NCBI RefSeq assembly: GCF_024733845.1 | Contig: NZ_JANRHG010000006.1 | Coordinates: 1 to 64,000 of the forward strand | Length of the DNA: 64,000 bases | Source of the DNA: Neomoorella sulfitireducens | GTDB taxonomy: Bacteria > Bacillota > DSM-521 > Neomoorellales > Neomoorellaceae | Direction: 5' to 3' | In this document: in pieces, positions 16,892 to 25,454 of the stretch | Layout of the letters: every line of letters starts with the position of its first letter | Position numbering within the stretch: the first letter of the stretch is position 1 | Notes under the pieces: model-generated | What the model saw: only the letters and a program-made list of their open reading frames with translations | Database searches by the model: none | What the model was told of the DNA's origin: nothing | Made by a program: the position numbers and the translations under genes

Positions 16892-17716
16892 TCAATCAAT
16901 AACTTTTCCTTTACCGACCGGGCAAGCAAGTTCACATCTGCGACAATATTTAACAACTCTCACTGGCTCATCGAAGAGCTCAATTTTTTGAACCTCTGCT
17001 GTTTCTTCATCAATTTTCATTTGTACATTGCATAAATTACGGTTGTAATTACCATCCCTTCCCGGCAATTCATTTCGTCCATATTCTGTGGCAGAATACA
17101 CCTTTTTATCAAAAGCCTTTTGTGGACAAACTTTATTACATCTTTCGTCACAAAAACGACAAGGATCATACATTAATGGCCCTGTCGACGGCAGCTCAAT
17201 ATCAATCGTCATTCCTCTTAATCTTAGCCGGGGACCATATTCTGGATTGACCAACAAATTACATTTACCGATACAACCCAATCCTGCAATTACGGCAGCA
17301 TCCTTTAAATAGATACCCCCTCTTTCTACATGGTAAGGCAGATGAAATACCCCTACATTATGGCTATTCATAAGCCATTCACAAAGGCCTTTGATAATTC
17401 TTATCAATTGTCTATTTCCTATTGGATCATTACTACCATACCAATAATCCAATTCAGGTTTTTCCTCAGGATGGGCGTACGCTACTACGATTACTGATTT
17501 AGCTCCCTCCGGCCAAATTACTTCACCTGGTTTTCTATCATCAATCCTCTCTTTATTTGCACCAACTCCTGAGTATGGAGGCATCAAGGGTGCAACAACA
17601 TAAGATGGTGCACTTTTTAAATCCTCAATATTTGCTATACCCGCAAGTGTTGCACCTAATTCTTTTGCCTTTGTTATTATCTCAGAACTAAACTTTAATT
17701 CTTCAATTTTCTTCAT
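16892..17716 (-). CDS. Double [4Fe-4S] protein related to QueG/RdhA
   Basis: 274 residues. Two cluster motifs near the C-terminus: CRFCDERCNKVCP and, after a long insert, CRRCELACPVG. The middle (SVIVVAYAHPEEK, AAVIAGLGCIGKCNLLVNPEYGPR) matches the corrinoid-binding-type region shared by epoxyqueuosine reductase and reductive dehalogenases. There is no Tat signal, so it is cytoplasmic. Similar small proteins occur near corrinoid methyltransferases and may reactivate or use corrinoids. Its job in this island is unknown. GAAAGGAGATAAG precedes ATG 17716. Confidence 0.7.
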   Translation of the reverse strand: MKKIEELKFSSEIITKAKELGATLAGIANIEDLKSAPSYVVAPLMPPYSGVGANKERIDDRKPGEVIWPEGAKSVIVVAYAHPEEKPELDYWYGSNDPIGNRQLIRIIKGLCEWLMNSHNVGVFHLPYHVERGGIYLKDAAVIAGLGCIGKCNLLVNPEYGPRLRLRGMTIDIELPSTGPLMYDPCRFCDERCNKVCPQKAFDKKVYSATEYGRNELPGRDGNYNRNLCNVQMKIDEETAEVQKIELFDEPVRVVKYCRRCELACPVGKGKVID

Positions 17717-17912
17717 AATACTTATCTCCTTTCGTTTAACTAAAGACTAAGTTCGAAGCATAATATCATGAGTTTTTATGGTAACTTGTTTAACACAATT
17801 TTTTTGCACAAAAACTAAATGGCTCCTTTACTACTTTGAGTTATCTATGCTACTTACGTGTTACCACAGAAAAATGAAAATGGCAAGCAATGATGTTTAA
17901 GCCAAATGGAAC

Positions 17913-18020
17913 CCCTTGACATGGAGTATGCCCTTCTTAACTTAATTTTGCAAAAGGTATTAAGCAAATCATGCTTCTCATAGCCCTTTTGAAACACAGG
18001 GCAATACTCCATGTCAAGGG
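17913..18020. repeat. 108-bp inverted-repeat element (MITE-like or large hairpin)
   Basis: CCCTTGACATGGAGTATGCCC (split: CCCTTGACATGG + AGTATGCCC, 17913-17933) recurs inverted at 17999-18020 with one extra base. The 65-base interior has further complementary stretches (TTTTGCAAAAGG against CCTTTTG). The rest of the 377-base gap between the BCCT stop and the next gene shows no coding sequence. Confidence 0.65.
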
Positions 18021-18093
18021 ACCGCAAATTACTTCAAAGAACTTCCTTTACAAAACCCGTTTCTCAAAAAGTACTGCCATATCTATCTTAATT

Positions 18094-19695
18094 TTAATTT
18101 GAATTTAATTCCGATTCGATAAAACTGGGTAAAGGCTTTACGTTTTCCTTAGGCAATACCGGAATATTAGGTTGGAGAAGTTGTCCATAATCTTCCTTAA
18201 TCCACCTCATCCCAGATATTACCATAATTATGAAAATGGGTATAAGTGGCAATGCAACTATAATTGACGATAACTGTACTGCCTTTAAACCTTTTACCGC
18301 AAATAGACCAGCAGCATAGATGCCAAGAGCAATTCCCCACACCGTGCGAAGCCATCTTGGGGGTTCCTCGTTAGATTTTAATTCTTTAGTGCATTGGGAA
18401 GCAAGCGTATAGGCTGAAGCATTCAAAGTAGTTGCTACAAACAGGAAACACATAATCATTACTAATGGCAAAACAATTTGAGACAACGGTAGAGTTTTCA
18501 TAACCTCAACAATAATAGCTGCAGGACTTAATTTTTCAACCATACCTGCAAGATCGAAAAGCTTGTTATATACGGCATATACACCGTATCCTCCAAATAC
18601 AACAAAGAACAACCAACAACCTATAGCACCGGCAAAAATGGTTGCCATAACCATTTCGCGGATAGTTCTTCCTTTTGAAATCCTCGCCACAAACAATCCC
18701 ATTAAAGGACCATAAGCGGCATCCCATGCCCAATAGAATACTGTCCATCCTTCGGGAAATCCACTTTTTGAAACCGGATCAGACCATAGACTCATACGGA
18801 AAAATTCTGTAATGGTTAGACCGACGCTATTTGTGAAAAGATTTACCATAAAAAGCGTTGGTCCGGTAACAAATACAAAGGCCAAAATAGCAAATGCCAA
18901 ATAAGTGTTCCAGTCGGCTACTTTTGCAATACCTTTTTTCAGCCCCGTCCATACGGCTAAAGTAAAGAAAGCAGTCCATACAATGAGTAGAATGATTTGA
19001 TTACCAAAAGTGTTAGGTATTCCCGATATTGCGCTTATTAATTGCATAACCAACGGAACTGCCAATCCTAAAGACGTGCCTACTCCACCTATTATTGCAA
19101 AAATACCAATAGCATCAATTAGCCTACCAAGCCAACTTTCAGTATAGCTTCCCAATACGCCACTACAAGCAGTACTAAGTCGTAATGATTTTGCTTTTTT
19201 GACGTGAAGTGCATAAGCTATTGGGAAAGTAGGTAATGCAGAAAAGGCCCAGGCAGTAATACCCCAGTGAAATAAAGACAGGAAACCCGAATATTCAGCA
19301 GCTAACGGAGTGTTCGCACCAACAAACAAGGGAGGGGACTGCGTATAATATACGGGCTCAAGAAAAGGCCAGTAAACTACCCCTATTGCCACACCCGATG
19401 TAAAGATCATTGCACAGTAGGTAAACCATGAAAAATCAGGTTTATCTTCTGGCCCACCTAGTTTAATATTTCCCCATTTACTAAAGGAAATCCAAAAACA
19501 AAAGACAGTAGCAAGAAATCCAAACCACAAGAAAACGCTCTTTAAATTACTTGTAATAAAGTTAAATATTTTGCCAACAACTGCTGTGCCACTTTCAGGG
19601 TTAACTGCGAGAGGAATGGAAACACCCAAAACAACTATCAACGCAGGAATTAAAACAGACCATTTAATGTTTAAATCCCTTTTTTGATTAGACAT
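18094..19695 (-). CDS. BCCT-family transporter (betaine/carnitine/choline type)
   Basis: 533 residues, twelve predicted membrane helices. The family core reads GWTVFYWAWDAAYGP (316-330) and ARISKGRTIREM. In BetP and CaiT the substrate box has two adjacent Trp; here the second is Asp325, and the fourth aromatic position is Tyr328. The helix-3 glycine motif is GVAIG (101-105) instead of the GMGIG of Na+-coupled BetP, so ion coupling is uncertain. It should bring in, or exchange, a quaternary-amine acid; the Asp suggests a substrate unlike glycine betaine. GGGGAGGG precedes ATG 19695. Confidence 0.9.
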   Translation of the reverse strand: MSNQKRDLNIKWSVLIPALIVVLGVSIPLAVNPESGTAVVGKIFNFITSNLKSVFLWFGFLATVFCFWISFSKWGNIKLGGPEDKPDFSWFTYCAMIFTSGVAIGVVYWPFLEPVYYTQSPPLFVGANTPLAAEYSGFLSLFHWGITAWAFSALPTFPIAYALHVKKAKSLRLSTACSGVLGSYTESWLGRLIDAIGIFAIIGGVGTSLGLAVPLVMQLISAISGIPNTFGNQIILLIVWTAFFTLAVWTGLKKGIAKVADWNTYLAFAILAFVFVTGPTLFMVNLFTNSVGLTITEFFRMSLWSDPVSKSGFPEGWTVFYWAWDAAYGPLMGLFVARISKGRTIREMVMATIFAGAIGCWLFFVVFGGYGVYAVYNKLFDLAGMVEKLSPAAIIVEVMKTLPLSQIVLPLVMIMCFLFVATTLNASAYTLASQCTKELKSNEEPPRWLRTVWGIALGIYAAGLFAVKGLKAVQLSSIIVALPLIPIFIIMVISGMRWIKEDYGQLLQPNIPVLPKENVKPLPSFIESELNSN

Positions 19696-19838
19696 ATTGA
19701 ACCCTCCCCTTCCTTCAAAATATGATATGCAATGCCTGTATGGTAAAAACCCTCACTCGAGAGCAATTACCGTTACCGTAGTTAGCGCTTGTAACCGTTA
19801 AGTTAGCTTATTAATAGGGACCACCATTATCAACCACC

Positions 19839-21176
19839 TTAAATTTTGTTGGTCCTAACCCAAATATTCATCCTTTCCGCTTCCTTAATTAGCTTGTCTC
19901 GAACATCAGGGTGAGCAATACTGATCAGCAATTCTGCTCGCTCCCAGGTAGACTTGGCCTTAAGATCGACGATCCCGTACTCGGTAGCTACATAGTTGGT
20001 CATAGCACGCGGTACAGTAACGATACTGCCGGGACTCAAGGTTGGCACAATCCGGGACTTCTTCTCCCCACACTTTCCCTCCTTCATCGAGGATATGCAG
20101 ATGATCGACTTCCCCCCCCTGGAATGGAAGGCGCCATAGACAAAGTCCAGCATGCCGCCAGTGCCGCTAATATGGCGTATCCCCACCGACTCGGCGTTCA
20201 CCTGCCCAAAAAGGTCGATCTCGATGGCATTGTTTATAGATATAAATTTGTCGTGTCTGGAAATTACATTCGGATTGTTGGTGTAGTCAACCGGGTAACT
20301 GGCCACTGCCCGGTTATGATCCATCCAGTCATACAGCTTCTTTGTTCCCAAGGCGAAGGTAAATGCTATTCTCCCTCTGTCGAAGGCTTTTTTCTTACCG
20401 GTCATCACCCCCGATTCGTACATTTCAATGTAGGCATCCACCAGCATTTCAGTGTGTCCACCCAGATCCTTATGTCCAGACTTGGCTATCAACTTTCCTA
20501 TAGCGTTAGGCATCCCCCCAATCCCAAGCTGAATGACCGACCCGTCTTCGATCTGTTCCAAGACATATTCGGCCACCTTACAATCGACCTCAGTAGGTTC
20601 GATGTCAGGCACCGTGGCCAACGGCTGGTTGTCCGACTCTACAATCATATCGACATCAGAGATATGCACCGCATCATCTACACCCCCATAGACGTACGGC
20701 ACCTGATCGTTGACTTCCACGATCACTATTTTTGAGCTCTTAACCAAAGCGGCACTATAGGAATTACCAGGACCGAAGCTAAAGAAACCTCTCTTGTCCA
20801 TCGGCGCTACCTTTAACATTAATACATCGGGCTCAAAATAACGCTCGCAATACAGGGGCCCTTCGTAATAGAGGAAGGGGACATAGTTGCACAGCCCCTG
20901 ATCGTGGAGTTTGCGTTCAGAACCGCCAAAATGGCAGCTGTTGTAAATAAAGTGCTCCCTGGTTGGGTCGCAAACTGCTACCTGCGGCAAACCGGGAAAG
21001 ACTACCCCAACCACTTTAACCGCTCTAAGTTCATCCCTCCTCTTCGCTAGAAATCCGTCCAGATAGGTTGGTGCCATGGCATGATGCCCATAGTGTACCC
21101 AATCCCCCGATTTGACGACTTTGACCGCCTCCTCGGCGGACACCAGCTTGCTCTTATACTCACTCATATAATCCAT
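19839..21176 (-). CDS. Type-I CoA-transferase (4-hydroxybutyrate CoA-transferase family)
   Basis: About 445 residues. GxGGxP loop [10 protein letters not shown] and the GGHTEML block, whose Glu aligns with the catalytic Glu238 described in the Clostridium aminobutyricum enzyme; [16 protein letters not shown] follows. It moves CoA from acetyl-CoA or another thioester to a carboxylic acid. Its family usually activates 4-hydroxybutyrate or butyrate. The open frame starts at 21191, but GGGGAG seven bases before ATG 21176 marks the likely start. It lies between SDR and BCCT genes, suggesting activation of the imported substrate. Confidence 0.88.
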   Translation of the reverse strand: MDYMSEYKSKLVSAEEAVKVVKSGDWVHYGHHAMAPTYLDGFLAKRRDELRAVKVVGVVFPGLPQVAVCDPTREHFIYNSCHFGGSERKLHDQGLCNYVPFLYYEGPLYCERYFEPDVLMLKVAPMDKRGFFSFGPGNSYSAALVKSSKIVIVEVNDQVPYVYGGVDDAVHISDVDMIVESDNQPLATVPDIEPTEVDCKVAEYVLEQIEDGSVIQLGIGGMPNAIGKLIAKSGHKDLGGHTEMLVDAYIEMYESGVMTGKKKAFDRGRIAFTFALGTKKLYDWMDHNRAVASYPVDYTNNPNVISRHDKFISINNAIEIDLFGQVNAESVGIRHISGTGGMLDFVYGAFHSRGGKSIICISSMKEGKCGEKKSRIVPTLSPGSIVTVPRAMTNYVATEYGIVDLKAKSTWERAELLISIAHPDVRDKLIKEAERMNIWVRTNKI

Positions 21177-21329
21177 AAAACCACTCCCCATCCGCAGTTT
21201 TCCGGAAACTTCTATAGCTTTCTACCAAGAATTCATCTCAATCAATTAACAGTCTCAAAGCGTACCCTTATATATATTTAATGTCGCAGCTAGAGAGCAT
21301 CCGTTTTGTTTTGCTCAAAACCAATAAGG

Positions 21330-22070
21330 CTATACAACGAGGCCACCATCAACTGAGAGTACTGCTCCGTTAATATAGGAGCCTTCTTCGGAAGCTAAGA
21401 ATAGGAAGGCATTAGCTACATCTTCCGGCATGCCCACTCTTCTCAAAGGTATCTTGTCAATAAGCATCTTGGCCACATTTTGGGGTATCGCAGCAGTCAT
21501 TTCAGTAGCTATAAAACCCGGTGCTACGGCATTGACCGTGATCCCCTTGGGCCCGAGCTCTTTAGCCCAGGTCTTGACCAACCCAATCACTCCGGCCTTT
21601 GTCGCCACGTAGTTCGTCTGGCCGACGTTACCGCAGATGCCTGAGAGTGACGAGGTGACGAGGATTCTACCGGCGCCCTGTTGGATCATCAGCGGGACAA
21701 CCGCCTGCGTGCAGTTGAAGACGCCGGTCAGGTTAACGGCCAGGACCGCATCCCACTGCTCCGGCATCATTTTCACGAGCATGGCGTCGCGGATGATCCC
21801 GGCATTGTTGACCAGAATATCGATCCGGTTGTATTCTGCCACTACAGCTTCCACCATCTCCTTCACGCTGGCCCGATCGGCGACGTTCGCCTGGAAAAAG
21901 GCTGCCTTTCCACCGCTTGCCGAGATCTCCGCGCATACTTTTGCGCCCCTTTCGGCATCAAGATCGACTATCGCCACCGCAGCCCCTTCCCGTCCAAAAA
22001 TCTTTGCCGTAGCAGCCCCGATCCCACTGGCGCCACCGGTAATCACTGCTACCTTGTCTTTTAACCTCAA
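21330..22070 (-). CDS. Short-chain dehydrogenase/reductase (FabG/3-hydroxyacyl-CoA dehydrogenase type)
   Basis: 246 residues from TTG 22070, which has GAGGAGGG six bases upstream; the frame is open to 22124 without a ribosome site. Rossmann motif TGGASGIGAATAKIFG, NNAGIIRDAML, and the catalytic SSLSGICGNVGQTNYVATKAG set (Ser, Tyr, Lys). This is the class of acetoacetyl-CoA reductase/3-hydroxybutyryl-CoA dehydrogenase. With the thiolase it could oxidise a 3-hydroxyacyl-CoA to acetyl-CoA units. It is the first gene after the sigma-54 promoter at 22402-22419. Confidence 0.9.
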   Translation of the reverse strand: MRLKDKVAVITGGASGIGAATAKIFGREGAAVAIVDLDAERGAKVCAEISASGGKAAFFQANVADRASVKEMVEAVVAEYNRIDILVNNAGIIRDAMLVKMMPEQWDAVLAVNLTGVFNCTQAVVPLMIQQGAGRILVTSSLSGICGNVGQTNYVATKAGVIGLVKTWAKELGPKGITVNAVAPGFIATEMTAAIPQNVAKMLIDKIPLRRVGMPEDVANAFLFLASEEGSYINGAVLSVDGGLVV

Positions 22071-22401
22071 AATTAACCCTCCTCGTAGACAAACCTTTAA
22101 GTTTGTTATTGATTTTGTAGGCATACCTCTTGTTAAACTAAATCTAGGTGCAGGAAACTACTAAAAAGGTTTTCAGGGAAAAAATTTTACCTCCTGACAG
22201 TTCTACCGCTTAAGATAGAACCGCCTTGCCCGGATATAATTTACAAACTATGGTTTCACAGAAGAACTGAGCTGACCATAAGCCCACCAACTCAGTGCGG
22301 ATATACAAAGCGGAGTACTTAGACTATTACCAGGTCATTAACGGTACAAAACATTAACCCCACGTAAACATTCGCCATAATCACGCTACAATGAGATTTT
22401 A

Positions 22402-22419
22402 TTGCAAATTCTATGCCAA
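22402..22419 (-). promoter_or_regulatory. Sigma-54 (-24/-12) promoter for the catabolic island
   Basis: Read on the minus strand: TTGGCATAGAATTTGCAA. It matches TGGCA-N9-TTGCA with GG and GC exactly ten bases apart. Transcription would start near 22391 and run into the SDR gene through a ~320-base leader. A sigma-54 activator gene lies 1 kb away, divergent. Comparable sites were not found before the BCCT, thiolase or AbfD-like genes, which suggests one long transcript. Confidence 0.75.
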
Positions 22420-22420
22420 G

Positions 22421-22835
22421 GAATAGATAAGCCTATAGCACTACAAAAATGTAGGGCTAAACCCATAAACACATTTTGCCATTTGGAAATTAGTCCAATA
22501 TAAATTGATAGTTATTACTCGGAAAGCCCTTTGTAATGTCATGGCAGATATTTTGGTTTTTTGGCCAATTTTTTTGCCATATTTACTACTAGCAGCCACA
22601 ACATGCTTTCCGGATGAATGAACGCACCAAAAAAGATTCGCCAAAAGAAATTATTGTTACCTTCTGGGCCGCAAATTAAAAAATAAAGAGCCTGTGTCCC
22701 TAAGCACCTAAAAGTAAGCACCCAAAAGGTAGGTGCGTCCGGCATTGCTCTTAAAAACGTTGTGAAAAACTAATTCTAACTGGCAGGTGTTAGGCAACCA
22801 ACATCGAATCCTAATAATTAATCACATCTACTTTT
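22421..22835. other. Non-coding control region upstream of the sigma-54 promoter
   Basis: No credible gene. It holds several small dyads that could bind the activator: CTACA-N4-TGTAG (22441-22454), ATGGCA ... TGCCAT (22541-22580) around a perfect TTGGCCAA (22561-22568), and GCACCTA ... TAGGTGC (22704-22736). Distances of 30-300 bp upstream of the promoter suit enhancer sites, but none is proven. Confidence 0.35.
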
Positions 22836-23143
22836 AATGTAGAGAGGACCGGGTAGAAGCCATGTCCTTCGTTTTCCATTTAGCCCTACTGGTAGCTGCT
22901 TACCTGGAGTACCGGGTTAGGAAAAACTTGGAGCAAGAGGAGACTCCTTTAATCCTCCCGGGGAAGCGGAAGAGCACTAACCCTACTGCTCGGGCGCTCC
23001 TGGAGATGTTTGATTATCTCCTGGTAGTTAAACAAGGTTCTGACCGGGCGTTGATCAACTACCACGGTTCGGAGGCGATTAGAGCCCTGGAACTTGCTGG
23101 TTTGGGCAAGGAAATTTACCTTTTCCCTCCCGTTTTCTACTGA
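22836..23143 (+). pseudogene. C-terminal relic of an IS1634-type transposase
   Basis: The frame reads CREDRVEAMSFVFHLALLVAA and continues EYRVRKNLEQEE ... PTARALLEMFDYLLV, which resembles the C-terminal end of IS1634-like transposases. An in-frame stop lies just upstream and no other part of the gene remains, so it is a fragment. The ATG at 22862 has no convincing ribosome site. Confidence 0.55.
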
Positions 23144-23306
23144 CAATGGAAGTTATATTTTAATGCTCAAAAATCGTTGGAAAATTTATCCTAAGGTACG
23201 GAAGATAGGATTTATTATTGAAATAACTTTTCTTTTTCTATGTTTTTGACTGCGGGTAACTATATTTTAAAAGGTTTCTCATGCACTTCTAATATTGCTA
23301 CTTAAC

Positions 23307-23392
23307 CCATAAAATACCATTTTGATGTCAAAAAGCTTTTATATTCTACTTTGTGTTAGTTTATTTTGTGGTTTTTACACCGGAATCATTCA
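23307..23392. repeat. Right copy of the imperfect direct repeat
   Basis: Counterpart of 8781-8867, about 70 % identical by eye, same orientation; it ends 41 bases before the activator start codon. The shared core near its end is ACACCGGAATCAT. Confidence 0.55.
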
Positions 23393-23433
23393 TAAAATTA
23401 TCCCTAGTTTAAAGAAAAAAGGGAGGTATGCCG

Positions 23434-24801
23434 ATGGAATTAGAATGGCTTAATTTGCTAATGGATAATCCGGATTTTGCATTTATTTTTGTCGATTATA
23501 CTGGGAAGATCGCGTTTATTAACAGGACATATCTTAACATCTTAGGAATGCGCCAGGAGGATGTAGTCGGGAAAAATGTTATCGATATACTTCCAGAAAC
23601 GCGAACCCTGACTGTTATTCGTACTGGCAAAGCAATTATAGGGTACAACTGGACAGTTAATGGCTACAAAATGATTGTCAGCTCTTTGCCACTAGTAAAA
23701 AACGGTAAAGTTCTAGGATGTTTTGCCTACGGTCTTTTTTTAGATCGATGGGACGAACGAGCTAAAGACATGGCGGAGAATCTCATCCGTGAACTTAATA
23801 TGTATAAGAGTGAAATCCGCAACCTTCATTCTGCCAGATACACCTTTAATGACATTATCGGTAATTCCCGAGCGATTCAAAACGTAAAATTCCTGGCTCA
23901 GCAAGTGGCCCTTCGTTCTACTACCACAGTACTTATTACCGGGGAAAGCGGGACTGGGAAGGAATTGTTCGCCCATGCCATACACAATTGGAGTAGCCGC
24001 TCCAGCATGCCTTTTGTAAGAGTCAACTGTGCAGCTATACCTGAGAATCTCTTGGAATCCGAGCTGTTTGGCTATGCAGAAGGCGCTTTTACCGGGGCCA
24101 GAAAGGGAGGCCATCCAGGCAAGTTTGAACTTGCTAACGGAGGGACAATCTTCCTAGACGAGATTGCCGAAATGTCCCCAACCATGCAGAGTAAATTATT
24201 GGTGGTTTTGCAGGAAAAAGAGTTTGAAAGGTTAGGTAGCTCTCACCCCATTCAGATTAACGTTAGGGTTATCGCAGCTACAAACCGCAACCTGAAGGAG
24301 ATGGTAGAACAGAATCGCTTTCGGGGGGATCTCTATTATCGCCTTAATGTATTCCGCCTGGAAATACCTCCCTTAAGAGAACGTCTCGAAGATATTCCCG
24401 CCATAGTCAAGGCCTTGATACCCAAATTGAATACTTGTCGGAGAACAACGGTTGTGGGCGTTGCCGATGAGACCCTTGAGCTACTTCAGAAATATTCGTG
24501 GCCGGGTAATGTTAGAGAGCTGGAAAACGTCCTAGAAAGTGCAATAATCCTTGCTGATATGGAGGGAGCTAGAAACATCATACCTAAGCATCTGGCTTTT
24601 ATGGGGAGTAAACTAGATTATGAATACTCACCTGTAGGCGCATCTCTTAAGAAGGCTGTCGAAGAATTCGAGAAGCGTTACATCGCCAGAGTAATGCAGG
24701 ATTGTAGTTTTGACAAGAAAAAAGCGGCAGAGATCCTGAATATGGATCTTTCTTGGCTTTATAAAAAGCTCAAGAAGTACGGAATTCCAACAGGAAAATA
24801 A
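23434..24801 (+). CDS. PAS-containing sigma-54-dependent transcriptional activator
   Basis: 455 residues: N-terminal PAS domain (about 5-110), AAA+ domain with Walker A GESGTGKE (170-177), the sigma-54 contact loop GAFTGA (217-222) and Walker [10 protein letters not shown] (239-247), and a C-terminal Fis-type helix-turn-helix ([21 protein letters not shown]). It remodels the sigma-54 holoenzyme, most likely at 22402-22419. There is no receiver domain; the signal is presumably a ligand or redox state sensed by PAS. Two ATGs lie close; GGGAGG at 23421-23426 fits ATG 23434 (seven bases), not 23428. Confidence 0.93.
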   Translation: MELEWLNLLMDNPDFAFIFVDYTGKIAFINRTYLNILGMRQEDVVGKNVIDILPETRTLTVIRTGKAIIGYNWTVNGYKMIVSSLPLVKNGKVLGCFAYGLFLDRWDERAKDMAENLIRELNMYKSEIRNLHSARYTFNDIIGNSRAIQNVKFLAQQVALRSTTTVLITGESGTGKELFAHAIHNWSSRSSMPFVRVNCAAIPENLLESELFGYAEGAFTGARKGGHPGKFELANGGTIFLDEIAEMSPTMQSKLLVVLQEKEFERLGSSHPIQINVRVIAATNRNLKEMVEQNRFRGDLYYRLNVFRLEIPPLRERLEDIPAIVKALIPKLNTCRRTTVVGVADETLELLQKYSWPGNVRELENVLESAIILADMEGARNIIPKHLAFMGSKLDYEYSPVGASLKKAVEEFEKRYIARVMQDCSFDKKKAAEILNMDLSWLYKKLKKYGIPTGK

Positions 24802-24861
24802 AACAACGCTAATATACAAATCCCTTAAAGAAAGATGGGGAGAAAGCGAGGTGGTAGTTTC

Positions 24862-24993
24862 TTGATCAACAAGCTAACCGTTTACCTGAAAAGCCAAAGA
24901 CAGGCCTATAAACCAAAAGGGAAACTCGCTCAATACCAAGAGATGACTGAGAAGACCTTAAAAAATAACACTCTCATAGATATGTTTTTTTGA
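24862..24993 (+). CDS. 43-codon ORF, possibly the truncated start of a lost gene
   Basis: TTG 24862 with GCGAGGTGG nine bases upstream; the peptide begins MINKLTVYLKSQRQAYKPKG and runs into the border of the neighbouring transposase relic, ending at 24993. Not recognised. It directly follows the activator gene, so it may have been the next gene of that operon, cut by the insertion. Confidence 0.35.
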   Translation: MINKLTVYLKSQRQAYKPKGKLAQYQEMTEKTLKNNTLIDMFF

Positions 24994-25454
24994 TGGAACG
25001 TTGCCGGTTATGAAAGGCTTCTGCTAAGGGTATACCTGCCTCCCGGATCTTTTTTATGGTACGAGTAATTACCCGTACTCCGTCGACTAAAAGGCCGGAG
25101 TCCGTAGGATGATGAATATTGGCTTCTACTACCGTGGTATCTACCTGCAGCTTGCGTCCCCGGGTAATCTTTTTCTCCCGGGGTTCCTGAACCAGGGCTT
25201 TATTGAGTTCTTCTACAACGCCGGGGCCACAGCGTTTGGTGAGTTTAATCAAAGTAGTAACATGGGGTACCTTTCAGGTTAGGGGAATACGGCAGAAACG
25301 CCGCCAATTGATACTGTCATTTACTTCCTGGACTAAAACTTCATAACCCAGGCCATAGCGGTACTTCAGATACATCAGGCGCAGGTAGGTTTCCATGGGG
25401 ATAGTTGGCCTGCCCAGGCGCGTCACAAACCGGCTGATGAATGGAGTCATAAAC

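Noticed and set aside
19911-20735. 274-codon open frame on the plus strand
   Set aside because: It lies antisense to the well-supported CoA-transferase gene and has no family signature or ribosome site.
22441-22745. Short minus-strand open frames in the sigma-54 control region
   Set aside because: No ribosome sites, no family features and AT-rich composition; treated as non-coding.
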